The position numbers and the translations under genes were made by a program. Of a stretch of DNA of 6,007 bases, positions 1 to 6,007 are shown in pieces (within the stretch, counting starts at the first letter, position 1; each line of letters opens with the position of its first letter). Location of the stretch: contig JALUBM010000160.1 of assembly GCA_027044845.1 (NCBI GenBank), positions 1-6,007 of the forward strand. Direction: 5' to 3'. Below the pieces are notes generated by a model, which worked only from the letters and a program-made list of their open reading frames with translations, did not search any database and was not told where the DNA came from. The stretch is from Sulfurimonas sp. (GTDB lineage: Bacteria; Campylobacterota; Campylobacteria; Campylobacterales; Sulfurimonadaceae).

Positions 1-68
1 AGTTATTATTATTAATAGAGATTGCTAATTAATTGTAATAATTTAATTTCTTTTAATCTATTTGGTAG

Positions 69-74
69 TAAAAT
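69..74 (+). promoter_or_regulatory. possible -10 box of the lipoprotein gene
   Basis: TAAAAT lies 28 bases before the ATG at 103 and would start transcription about 22 bases upstream of the gene. No convincing -35 hexamer is visible, which is common in Campylobacterota, where the -35 region is often only AT-rich. The rest of 1-102 is AT-rich and shows no other structure I can support. In such a background a TAAAAT match is expected often by chance. Confidence 0.3.
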
Positions 75-102
75 CTTTTTGTATTAAATTTAAAGGAAAC
101 GA

Positions 103-687
103 ATGAAAAAGATAATTTTAGGATTAAGTGTTTTAGCAGTTATGATGCTGACGTCAGGTTGTTCTACTGTGCATATGGGTTGGACTGCGGTAATGGGTCA
201 GCATAAGCTTGATGATGGTGCAATGGCAGCATATGATGATATGTTTACAGAAGTTGTAAAAGATGGTGATCCAGCAAAAGCCATGATGAAAGAATTTAAA
301 GTTGCAGAAGATGTAAGTGGTGATGATGTAAAAGAGTCTATTACTGCTCTTGCTGAAGAGTATAATATGAGACTTACTGGCTATGTAAAAATGTTTACAA
401 AAAAAGATGCAAAGCCAAATGAAGTAAAAGAAGCAAGAATTTATTCTCTTTGTTCATTATATATTGCAAAAGTTTTCTTAAACCATTCTCGTTATTTCGG
501 TGGTTTTATGCCGTGTAGAGTTATGTATGTTCAGTATGGAAATGGTGATGCATATTTAATTACTATGAATTTAAGACTTGCTATTCACGGCGGTTACCCA
601 TTACCTCCAAAAATGTTAAAATTAGCTACACAAGTTGAAAAAGCAATGACTGAGATTCCTAAACGTGCTGCGAGTGGTGACTTTTAG
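103..687 (+). CDS. putative lipoprotein with DUF302-like C-terminal region
   Basis: The 194-residue product starts with a lysine pair, a hydrophobic stretch (residues 4-16) and a lipobox ending LTSGC, so Cys20 should be lipidated after cleavage by signal peptidase II. Ser21 follows the Cys, which under the E. coli +2 rule would send it to the outer membrane. Residues about 20-65 are unrecognised. From about residue 75 to 160 the pattern resembles the DUF302 fold: a helix, a segment with Cys117, then FMPCRV (Cys138), then a strand ending YLITMNL. The tail, with HGGYPLPPKM and a final SGDF, looks like endings I recall from DUF302-type proteins. The function of this family is not established, and I infer only an envelope location. 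The start is supported by AAAGGAAA at 92-99. The gene appears monocistronic and converges on the phosphofructokinase gene. No enzyme motif is evident, and the DUF302 assignment is by eye. Confidence 0.8.
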   Translation: MKKIILGLSVLAVMMLTSGCSTVHMGWTAVMGQHKLDDGAMAAYDDMFTEVVKDGDPAKAMMKEFKVAEDVSGDDVKESITALAEEYNMRLTGYVKMFTKKDAKPNEVKEARIYSLCSLYIAKVFLNHSRYFGGFMPCRVMYVQYGNGDAYLITMNLRLAIHGGYPLPPKMLKLATQVEKAMTEIPKRAASGDF

Positions 688-702
688 TCAACACTAATAT
701 TG

Positions 703-733
703 TTATGAGCTTATAAAATTTATAAGCTCATAA
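703..733. terminator. perfect 15-bp inverted repeat at the lipoprotein/pfkA junction
   Basis: The arms at 703-717 and 719-733 are exact reverse complements around a single base (A718). In RNA the innermost pairs would open to give a larger loop. The repeat forms the last ten codons plus stop of the phosphofructokinase gene and begins 15 bases after the lipoprotein stop codon. This is the place for a shared convergent terminator. However, neither strand has a run of T after the stem, so it is not a canonical intrinsic terminator. It may instead protect 3' ends or be a processing site. Confidence 0.5.
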
Positions 734-1662
734 TCTAATTTATGAGGGGTATTTGTTACTGCATCTATCTTTTTATAATCAAACCCACTTTCTGTATAAC
801 AAATAATACTTTTATCTTTGTTTTTTAGTAAACCATCTATTGCATAGGTTATGAATTTGTATGCCATTAGTCTATCTTTTACGGTAGGATTTCCTCCTCG
901 TTGCAGATGTCCGAGTACATTTACTCTTGATTCAATACCAATTTTTTCTTCAAACCACTTGGCAATTTCTGCAGAGTCTTGCGAAATGCCTTCTGCTGTG
1001 ATAGCAATAAAATATCTACGTCCATTTTTTATTTGTTGTCTGAAATTTTCTTCATAATCATCTAAATTATAGCTTAATTCAGGAATTAAACAAAGTTCGG
1101 AACCTGATGTAAGATGTGAAATGAGGGCTAGGTAACCACATTTATTTCCCATTGTTTCTATTATAAAAGCTCTTTTAAAAGAAGATGCCGTATCTCGAAT
1201 GGAGTCTATTGAAAATTTTATCATATTGAGTGCTGTGTCAACCCCTAAACAGTACTCGGTACCGTAAATGTCATTGTCTATGGTTGAGGGAATACCACAA
1301 AATTTAACTTTATGTTCTTTGTAAAATTGATGTAAGCCACGAAATGAACCGTCGCCGCCAAGAACGATTAACATTGAGATATTTAGTCTATCTAAATTTT
1401 TTTTGGCAATTGTACGATATTTAGCATCCATAAATCTTTTGCTTCTGGCACTTCCTATTTTTGTGCCTCCACGGTTGATAATGCTGGTAACATCACAGTA
1501 ATTTGCTTCTTTAATCTTGTTATCAATTAAGCCTTCATATCCATCATAAATAAAATAAGGTAACAGTTTGTTTTCTAAAGCATACTCAACAAATCGTTTT
1601 AAGGCAGGATTCATACCAGAGACATCACCACCAGAACAAAGTATAGCTATGTTTCGCTTCAT
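703..1662 (-). CDS. pfkA: 6-phosphofructokinase, ATP-type (PfkA family)
   Basis: This enzyme phosphorylates fructose 6-phosphate to fructose 1,6-bisphosphate in the cytoplasm, the committed step of glycolysis. At 319 residues it matches the E. coli enzyme in length. Visible motifs are the nucleotide loop SGGDVSGMNP (10-19), NRGGTKIGSAR (63-73), GGDGS (102-106), STIDND (126-131) with the catalytic aspartate D129, MGNKCG (171-176) and LGHLQRGG (250-257). Gly105 in GGDGS, where pyrophosphate-dependent enzymes have Asp, argues for ATP as donor. Substrate arginines R164, R246 and R255 and E224 are kept. Position 126 is Ser instead of the Gly of E. coli (Lys in PPi enzymes), and E. coli Arg171 is replaced by Asn173. 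Several arginines of the E. coli effector site are also changed. The ATG is preceded by AAAAGGAA at 1667-1674. The gene is transcribed alone, divergently from purH. Confidence 0.93.
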   Translation of the reverse strand: MKRNIAILCSGGDVSGMNPALKRFVEYALENKLLPYFIYDGYEGLIDNKIKEANYCDVTSIINRGGTKIGSARSKRFMDAKYRTIAKKNLDRLNISMLIVLGGDGSFRGLHQFYKEHKVKFCGIPSTIDNDIYGTEYCLGVDTALNMIKFSIDSIRDTASSFKRAFIIETMGNKCGYLALISHLTSGSELCLIPELSYNLDDYEENFRQQIKNGRRYFIAITAEGISQDSAEIAKWFEEKIGIESRVNVLGHLQRGGNPTVKDRLMAYKFITYAIDGLLKNKDKSIICYTESGFDYKKIDAVTNTPHKLDYELINFISS

Positions 1663-1723
1663 AATATTCCTTTTCGTTTATTTTTTTAAGTTTACCATCT
1701 TCTAAACTCAATTTAGATAAAAT

Positions 1724-1729
1724 AGTATA
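1724..1729 (-). promoter_or_regulatory. possible -10 box of pfkA
   Basis: On the minus strand this reads TATACT, one mismatch from consensus, and would give a leader of roughly 55 bases before the start at 1662. It overlaps the purH -10 box (1726-1731) on the opposite strand. A nearer alternative is TAAACT at 1689-1694 on the minus strand. No -35 box stands out for either. Confidence 0.3.
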
Positions 1730-1731
1730 AT
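1726..1731 (+). promoter_or_regulatory. probable -10 box of purH
   Basis: A perfect TATAAT lies 19 bases before the purH ATG, giving a short leader of about 13 bases that still contains the ribosome binding site TGAGG (1741-1745). A second, weaker TAAAAT sits at 1718-1723. There is no recognisable -35 hexamer. The dyad TCTAAA-N5-TTTAGA at 1701-1717 lies where a -35 box would be. Confidence 0.55.
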
Positions 1732-1750
1732 TTATTTTTTTGAGGTTTTA

Positions 1751-3286
1751 ATGAAAAGAGCATTAGTAAGCGTAAGCGATAAAAGTGGTGTTGTTGATTT
1801 TTGTAAATCATTGGTGAAAAACGGATATCAAATTATTTCAACAGGTGGCACATATAAACTGCTTAATGAAAATGGTGTGAGTGCTATTGAAATTGATGAA
1901 GTAACAAAATTTCCAGAATGTTTTGAAGGACGTGTAAAAACATTAAATCCTTATGTTCATGGAGGTATTTTGCATCGTCGCGATAAACAATCGCATTTAG
2001 ATCAGGCAAAAGAGTTGGGTGTTGAGCCGATTGATTTGGTTTGTGTAAATTTGTACCCTTTTAAAGAGACAATAGAGCGAACAAATGATTTTGATGATAT
2101 TATTGAGAATATCGACATTGGTGGTCCAGCAATGGTTCGTTCAGCGGCAAAGAATTTTGACGCTGTATTGATTGTTACGAATGTGAGCGATTATGATGTA
2201 GTTATTGACGCAATAGAAAATGAAAAAAATACAAAAGATTTTCGTCGTGGTTTTATGATAAAAGCGTATGAGCATACAGCAGCCTATGATTCTATGATAG
2301 CAAATTATATGAATGAACGTTTTAATGAAGGTTTTGGCGAGAAACAATTTATAGTGGGCGATAAAGTGATGAATACACGTTATGGTGAAAATCCTCATCA
2401 AAAAGGTGCATTGTATGAATTTAACAAACATTTCTCAAATAATTTTAAAACGCTCAAAGGCGAAGCAAGTTTTAATAATCTTACAGATTTAAACGGTGCG
2501 GTTAAAATTGCTTCTGCATTTGGCAATGATAATGCTGTTTGTATCTCTAAGCATGGGAATCCATGTGGATTTGCTATTCGTGACAATTTACTTGATGCTT
2601 ATATTGAAGCACTTAAATGTGATCCTGTTTCTGCATTTGGTGGTGTTGTCGCAGTAAATGGTACAGTTGATAAAGCAATGGCACAGAAGATGAATGAAAT
2701 ATTTATTGAAGTCATTATTGCAGGACGTATAACAGAAGAAGCCCAAGAAGTTTTTGCCACAAAGAAACGTATCAAACTTTTTGAGATGGGTGCAGATAAA
2801 CTTATTTTGGCAAATGATAAAAAAGACTTTAAGCATATTGACGGTGGTTTTGTTTATCAAAATGCAGATAAAGTAAAAGATGATGAAGTGAAAAATGCGA
2901 AGCGTGTCTCTGTAAATGCAGCGACTTTAGAGGAAATGAAAGATTTAGAAATCGCTTATAAAGTGGCAAGCCTCACAAAATCAAATTGTGTAGTCTATGT
3001 TAAAAATGCAGCGATGGTGGCAGTTGGTATGGGAATGACGAGTCGTGTGGACGCTGCACAATGTGCACTCAAAAAAGCAAAAGACATGGGACTTGACGTA
3101 AGTGGTTGTGCTCTTGCTTCAGAAGCATTTTTTCCGTTCCGTGATTCGATTGATGCAGCGGCAGAAGCAGGTGTAAAAAATGTTATAGAACCAGGTGGTT
3201 CAATTAGAGATAATGAAATAATTGACGCTGCCAATGAGTTTGGCATGAGTTTATACTTTTCAGAGATTCGTCACTTTCTTCACTAA
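1751..3286 (+). CDS. purH: bifunctional AICAR transformylase / IMP cyclohydrolase
   Basis: PurH carries out the last two steps of de novo IMP synthesis: 10-formyltetrahydrofolate-dependent formylation of AICAR to FAICAR, then ring closure to IMP. The N-terminal MGS-like cyclohydrolase domain (about 1-145) shows SVSDKSG (7-13), STGGT (30-34), [10 protein letters not shown] (63-72), NLYPF (100-104) and [14 protein letters not shown] (122-135). The transformylase part shows RYGENPHQ (210-217), SKHGNPCG (266-273) with the catalytic Lys267-His268 pair, DPVSAFGG (291-298), FFPFRDSID (460-468) and PGGSIRD (481-487). The length of 511 is normal and the C-terminus RHFLH matches the Campylobacter form. 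One deviation is Asn66, where most family members have His in KTLHP. The start is set by the family N-terminus and TGAGG six bases upstream. The gene is monocistronic: its own promoter lies upstream and a strong terminator follows. No other pur gene is in the window. Confidence 0.97.
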   Translation: MKRALVSVSDKSGVVDFCKSLVKNGYQIISTGGTYKLLNENGVSAIEIDEVTKFPECFEGRVKTLNPYVHGGILHRRDKQSHLDQAKELGVEPIDLVCVNLYPFKETIERTNDFDDIIENIDIGGPAMVRSAAKNFDAVLIVTNVSDYDVVIDAIENEKNTKDFRRGFMIKAYEHTAAYDSMIANYMNERFNEGFGEKQFIVGDKVMNTRYGENPHQKGALYEFNKHFSNNFKTLKGEASFNNLTDLNGAVKIASAFGNDNAVCISKHGNPCGFAIRDNLLDAYIEALKCDPVSAFGGVVAVNGTVDKAMAQKMNEIFIEVIIAGRITEEAQEVFATKKRIKLFEMGADKLILANDKKDFKHIDGGFVYQNADKVKDDEVKNAKRVSVNAATLEEMKDLEIAYKVASLTKSNCVVYVKNAAMVAVGMGMTSRVDAAQCALKKAKDMGLDVSGCALASEAFFPFRDSIDAAAEAGVKNVIEPGGSIRDNEIIDAANEFGMSLYFSEIRHFLH

Positions 3287-3294
3287 AATTACGA

Positions 3295-3342
3295 TAACAA
3301 CGTATTCTTTACGTTGTTAAGTCTCTTTTTCTTTTTCTTTTA
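3295..3342 (+). terminator. intrinsic terminator after purH
   Basis: A perfect 10-bp stem (TAACAACGTA at 3295-3304 and TACGTTGTTA at 3310-3319) with loop TTCTT is followed by a long T-rich tract (3321-3342) interrupted only by a few C and one G. It begins eight bases after the purH stop codon. It should insulate the heat-shock operon from purH read-through. Confidence 0.92.
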
Positions 3343-3356
3343 GATAAAAGCTTATA

Positions 3357-3377
3357 GTTGATTGACATACGCTCAAC
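3357..3377. promoter_or_regulatory. HAIR-like inverted repeat, probable HspR operator
   Basis: The sequence reads GTTGATT-N7-GCTCAAC. The known HspR operator, first defined in Streptomyces, is CTTGAGT-N7-ACTCAAG. Ten of the 14 half-site positions agree, including both TTGA/TCAA cores and their exact 11-base separation. The arms pair perfectly over AGTTGA/TCAACT (3356-3361 and 3373-3378). The -35 box of the operon (3362-3367) lies in the spacer, so a bound repressor would block RNA polymerase. HspR is encoded in the same operon, which supports autoregulation. The assignment is from pattern and context only. Confidence 0.62.
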
Positions 3378-3391
3378 TTATGTGATATAAT
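3362..3391 (+). promoter_or_regulatory. consensus sigma70 promoter of cbpA-hspR
   Basis: A perfect TTGACA (3362-3367) and a perfect TATAAT (3386-3391) are separated by 18 bases, and the -10 box has an extended TG motif (3383-3384). Transcription should start near 3398, leaving a leader of about 40 bases before cbpA. A full-consensus promoter is uncommon in this lineage. It suggests strong expression held down by a repressor, in line with the overlapping HAIR-like site. Confidence 0.87.
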
Positions 3392-3436
3392 TTCGCTAAT
3401 AAGATATTTATAATAATTTACTAGAAGGAATAAAAT

Positions 3437-4330
3437 ATGAGTAAATCACTATATGAAACACTTGAAGTGTCTCCAAACGCAAATGAATCAGAAATCAAAA
3501 AAGCATACAGAAAATTAGCACGTAAATACCATCCTGATGTCAATAAAGAGGTCAGTGCAGAAGAAAAATTTAAAGAAATTAATGCTGCATATGAAGTCTT
3601 GAGTGATAAAGAGAAAAAAGCACAGTATGACCAGTATGGTGACAGTATGTTTGGAGGGCAAAACTTCCATGATTTTTCACAAAGTCAAGGTGGCAATGTA
3701 GATTTAGATGAAATGCTTCGTCAAATGTTTTCTGGCGGTGGCGGTTTTAGCGGTTTTAATAGTGCTGGAGCATCAGGATTTGGTGGCTCAGGTTTCGGTG
3801 GAGGGCAGCGACGATACCAAGAACCAAATCTTGATATAGAAGCAAATGTGACAATTCCGTTTGCCATAGCTATATTAGGTGGTTCACATTCTGTTTCGGT
3901 TAATGGTGAGCGTTTTGATATTAAAATTCCTGCTGGCGTTAAAGATGGTGAAAGAATGCGTGTCAAAGGTAAAGGACATGCTCAAAATGGTAGAGCTGGT
4001 GACCTCTTTTTACGCATACATGTAGCTCCAAATCCTGAATATGAAAGAGAAGGAGATGACCTAGTGAAAACTATTGATGTCCCTTTATATGCTGCATTAT
4101 TTGGTGAGAAAATATCTGTACAGACTTTAGACAAAGAGATTAAACTTAAAATACCACAAAATACAAAAAATGGACAGAGATTTCGTGTAAAGGGTATGGG
4201 TGCCATGAATCGGAAAACGAAACAAAGGGGAAATCTATATCTAAAAGCAAATATTTTGTTACCAAAAGCTGAAGATTTAGACACTGAATTAGTAGAGGTA
4301 ATGAAAGAAAAATTACCTAAAATAGCATAA
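3437..4330 (+). CDS. cbpA: DnaJ-family co-chaperone without zinc finger (CbpA-like)
   Basis: This J-domain protein delivers substrates to DnaK and stimulates its ATPase in the cytoplasm. Of its 297 residues, the J domain spans about 5-68 with the essential HPD at 32-34 and the helix-IV signature KAQYDQYG (61-68). A Gly/Phe-rich linker follows (about 72-123, with several GGG and SGFGG units). Two C-terminal beta-barrel domains come next (about 131-198 and 205-275), with typical motifs such as [17 protein letters not shown] (164-180), GDLFLRI (188-194) and [14 protein letters not shown] (242-255). The CxxCxGxG zinc-finger repeats of true DnaJ are absent, which makes it class B. The ATG has AGAAGGAA at 3423-3430. 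It is the first gene of an operon with hspR, 15 bp apart, the arrangement known from Helicobacter and Campylobacter. In H. pylori this operon is repressed by HspR. A canonical DnaJ should be encoded elsewhere in the genome. Confidence 0.93.
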   Translation: MSKSLYETLEVSPNANESEIKKAYRKLARKYHPDVNKEVSAEEKFKEINAAYEVLSDKEKKAQYDQYGDSMFGGQNFHDFSQSQGGNVDLDEMLRQMFSGGGGFSGFNSAGASGFGGSGFGGGQRRYQEPNLDIEANVTIPFAIAILGGSHSVSVNGERFDIKIPAGVKDGERMRVKGKGHAQNGRAGDLFLRIHVAPNPEYEREGDDLVKTIDVPLYAALFGEKISVQTLDKEIKLKIPQNTKNGQRFRVKGMGAMNRKTKQRGNLYLKANILLPKAEDLDTELVEVMKEKLPKIA

Positions 4331-4345
4331 AAGGAAGGTAGAAGC

Positions 4346-4723
4346 ATGATACATCATTATGATGAACCAGTATATCTCATTAGTATCGTTGCAAAAATAT
4401 TAGATATTCATCCACAGACGTTACGTCAATATGAGAGAGAAAATTTAATTAATCCTTCTCGCTCAGATGGACGCATACGACTCTATTCCCAACGAGATAT
4501 TGATAAAATAAAGCTTATTTTACGATTAACAAGAGAGCTTGGTGTAAATTTGGCAGGTGTTGATATTATTTTAAATTTAAAAGAGACAATCGATACTATG
4601 GAAAAAGATATAGCAGATTTACGATATGAAGTGCAAACGGCACAAAATGCACATTCTGTAGCCCCTGAAAAATCACTTGTCACAAAAAAAAGTTTGTATG
4701 AGATGATAGTTTTTAAAGAGTAA
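4346..4723 (+). CDS. hspR: HspR, MerR-family heat-shock repressor
   Basis: HspR represses chaperone genes by binding HAIR inverted repeats. In actinobacteria DnaK acts as co-repressor, and in Helicobacter the GroE chaperone affects activity. The product has 125 residues. The MerR-type winged helix-turn-helix runs from about 10 to 76: first helix LISIVAKILDI (11-21), recognition segment HPQTLRQYERE (22-32), wing around SRSDGRIRLYS (38-48), then RDIDKIKLILRLTRELGVNLAGV (50-72). HPQTLRQYE and GRIRLYS are characteristic of HspR as opposed to metal-sensing MerR proteins. Residues about 76-100 look like a dimerisation coiled coil. No metal-binding Cys is present. The ribosome binding site AAGGAAGG (4331-4338) is strong. 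The gene is the second and last of the cbpA operon and probably represses it through the site at 3357-3377. Its stop codon lies in a hairpin shared with murA. Confidence 0.93.
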   Translation: MIHHYDEPVYLISIVAKILDIHPQTLRQYERENLINPSRSDGRIRLYSQRDIDKIKLILRLTRELGVNLAGVDIILNLKETIDTMEKDIADLRYEVQTAQNAHSVAPEKSLVTKKSLYEMIVFKE

Positions 4724-4738
4724 AAATACTTACTCTTT
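4715..4738. terminator. hairpin containing both hspR and murA stop codons
   Basis: AAAGAGTAA (4715-4723) is the exact reverse complement of TTACTCTTT (4730-4738), with a 6-base loop. Each arm is the last Lys-Glu-stop of one gene: hspR on the plus strand, murA on the minus strand. On the plus strand the stem runs into TTTTA; on the minus strand it is followed by A's. It could act as a weak bidirectional terminator, with plus-strand termination the more plausible. The stem is short and AT-rich. Confidence 0.5.
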
Positions 4739-5992
4739 TAGTCTTTGTATTTTTGCTCCGACATATTGTAGCTTTTTTTCTAAAGAGTCATAGCCACGGT
4801 CTAAGTGATATATACGATGTACATTCGTTTCTCCCGTTGCGACAAGTGCCGCTAAGACAAGTGCACTTGAAGCTCGCAAATCTGTTGCCATAACATCTGT
4901 CCCACATAGCTCAGTTTTACCGTTAATAGTTGCAGTATGACCGTTTAATGTAATATCTGCTCCCATTCGTTGCAGTTCGCTAACATGCATAAATCTATTT
5001 TCAAAAAGTTTTTCTTCTATAATGGAAACACCATCTGCCTGTGTTGCAAGTGCTACAAATTGAGCTTGCATATCTGTAGGAAATGCTGGATATTCCTGAG
5101 TTGTGATTTTTACAGATTTGATTGTTTGTGAAGGGTGTATAGTTATCGTATTTTTTTCTATAGTAAAAGTACTGCCCATCTCTTCAAGTTTAGAAATAAC
5201 TGCTCCTAAATGTTTTGGTTCTACATGTGTGAGAGTGAGCTTTGATTTTGTAATAGCTCCTGCACAAAGGTATGTTCCTGCTTCAATTCTATCTGGTATG
5301 ACAGCAAATTCTTGCATATTAAGAAGCTCTCCATTTGTTCCATGAATTTCAAGAACTGCTGTGCCTATACCGTTTATTTTGACACCACTTTCATTGAGTA
5401 CTTCACAAAGTTGGACGACTTCAGGTTCTCTTGCCGCATTTGTGATAGTTGTTACTCCTTTTGCAAGTGCCGCTGCCATCACTATATTTGCCGTACCAGT
5501 GACAGTCACTTTGTCAAAAATAATTTCACATCCATGAAGTCCATTGGGTGTTCTTGCTTCAATATAACCAGCTTTTATATCTATCTCCGCACCCATCTGC
5601 TCTAAAGCTTTTAGGTGTAAGTCAATTGGGCGTTGTCCAATTGCACACCCCCCAGGCAGTGATACCTCACAATGTCCAAATCGAGCCAAAATAGGGCCAA
5701 GCACTAAAATGGAAGCACGCATTGTTTTAACAATGTCATAGGTTGCTTTTGTTTCATGTAAGCTTGTTGTATTTACTATAACTCTATCATTTAAAAATTC
5801 ACATGTGGCACCAAGATTAGAAAGTAATTTTAAAAGTGTATTTATATCTACTACATGTGGTAGATTTTTAATATGTACATTATTTTTTGCAAGTATGCTC
5901 ATGGCAATAAGAGGTAAAGATGCATTTTTTGCACCTGATATATTTATAGTACCTTCGAGTGAAGGAACCTTTTGTATTTTTAAATAGTCCAT
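4730..5992 (-). CDS. murA: UDP-N-acetylglucosamine 1-carboxyvinyltransferase
   Basis: MurA transfers enolpyruvate from PEP to the 3'-OH of UDP-GlcNAc, the first committed step of peptidoglycan synthesis, in the cytoplasm. The 420 residues match the usual 418-420. Visible catalytic features are Lys22 in GAKNASLP (20-27), the loop [10 protein letters not shown] (113-122) with the nucleophile Cys116 (Cys115 in E. coli) and Arg121, Asp307 in YPAFPTDMQ (301-309), and Arg399 in HLDRGY (396-401). Motifs [10 protein letters not shown] (331-340) and [13 protein letters not shown] (371-383) are typical. Having Cys and not Asp at position 116 predicts fosfomycin-sensitive chemistry at the target. The start is preceded by a weak AAAGAGA (5996-6002) and the window ends 15 bases upstream, so its promoter or upstream partner cannot be seen. 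It converges on hspR with a 6-bp gap between the stops. Confidence 0.97.
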   Translation of the reverse strand: MDYLKIQKVPSLEGTINISGAKNASLPLIAMSILAKNNVHIKNLPHVVDINTLLKLLSNLGATCEFLNDRVIVNTTSLHETKATYDIVKTMRASILVLGPILARFGHCEVSLPGGCAIGQRPIDLHLKALEQMGAEIDIKAGYIEARTPNGLHGCEIIFDKVTVTGTANIVMAAALAKGVTTITNAAREPEVVQLCEVLNESGVKINGIGTAVLEIHGTNGELLNMQEFAVIPDRIEAGTYLCAGAITKSKLTLTHVEPKHLGAVISKLEEMGSTFTIEKNTITIHPSQTIKSVKITTQEYPAFPTDMQAQFVALATQADGVSIIEEKLFENRFMHVSELQRMGADITLNGHTATINGKTELCGTDVMATDLRASSALVLAALVATGETNVHRIYHLDRGYDSLEKKLQYVGAKIQRLKE

Positions 5993-6007
5993 AAGTCTCT
6001 TTATATT

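Noticed and set aside
851..1057. Open frame on the plus strand inside pfkA
   Set aside because: It is antisense to a well-conserved gene, has no family resemblance, and is low-complexity and Cys/Ser-rich as expected of a shadow frame.
1226..1241. TTGA...TCAA pair inside pfkA that resembles an HspR site
   Set aside because: The half-sites are 8 bases apart, not 11, and lie within coding sequence far from a promoter.
2141..2860. Three minus-strand open frames inside purH
   Set aside because: They are rich in Phe, Ile, Cys and His, as the reverse complement of an AT-rich gene would be. They lie opposite conserved PurH motifs and have no credible family match.
3735..3808. Repetitive GGT/GGC-rich stretch in cbpA as a possible DNA repeat
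   Set aside because: It encodes the normal Gly/Phe-rich linker of J-domain proteins and its irregular units are explained by that protein segment.
3721..4347. Two minus-strand open frames opposite cbpA
   Set aside because: One is a proline-rich mirror of the Gly/Phe linker and the other mirrors the C-terminal domains; cbpA itself is unambiguous.
5103..5605. Two overlapping plus-strand open frames opposite murA
   Set aside because: They are Cys/Ser/Phe-rich shadow translations opposite catalytic-domain sequence of murA.
1..6007. A novel multi-gene defence, mobile or biosynthetic system
   Set aside because: Five of the six genes belong to well-known core families, no transposase, integrase, tRNA, CRISPR repeat or target-site duplication is visible, and gene spacing is that of an ordinary chromosome.

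Overview
The window is an AT-rich stretch of bacterial chromosome with tightly packed housekeeping genes and no mobile, phage, CRISPR or RNA genes that I can see. The likely source is a member of the Campylobacterota (Epsilonproteobacteria). The evidence is the base composition, the AAGGA-type ribosome binding sites, a PurH that closely resembles the Campylobacter enzyme (including an RHFLH C-terminus), and a cbpA-hspR operon of the kind known in Helicobacter and Campylobacter. An ATP-type phosphofructokinase gene points away from Campylobacter jejuni and Helicobacter pylori, which lack one. A free-living lineage such as Sulfurimonas or a relative fits better, but this is inference.

Layout, left to right. 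Positions 103-687 (+) encode a lipoprotein whose C-terminal part resembles DUF302. It converges on a 6-phosphofructokinase gene at 703-1662 (-). The 15-bp gap between them is followed by a perfect 15-bp inverted repeat that forms the 3' end of the phosphofructokinase gene. An 88-bp divergent promoter region separates that gene from purH (1751-3286, +), which encodes the enzyme for the last two steps of IMP synthesis. purH ends at a clear intrinsic terminator (3295-3342). Next is a near-consensus sigma70 promoter with an inverted repeat around its -35 box, driving the two-gene operon cbpA-hspR (3437-4330 and 4346-4723, +). The last gene, murA (4730-5992, -), converges on hspR with only 6 bp between the stop codons, and both stop codons lie in one hairpin.

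The one clear regulatory circuit is cbpA-hspR. HspR is a MerR-type heat-shock repressor. The promoter of its own operon carries a TTGA-N11-TCAA repeat with the half-site spacing of the HspR operator (HAIR), placed so that the bound repressor would cover the -35 box. The other genes act in separate pathways: glycolysis (pfkA), purine synthesis (purH) and peptidoglycan precursor synthesis (murA). All intergenic gaps are under 160 bp. I found no evidence of a new multi-gene system; the least understood gene is the lipoprotein.
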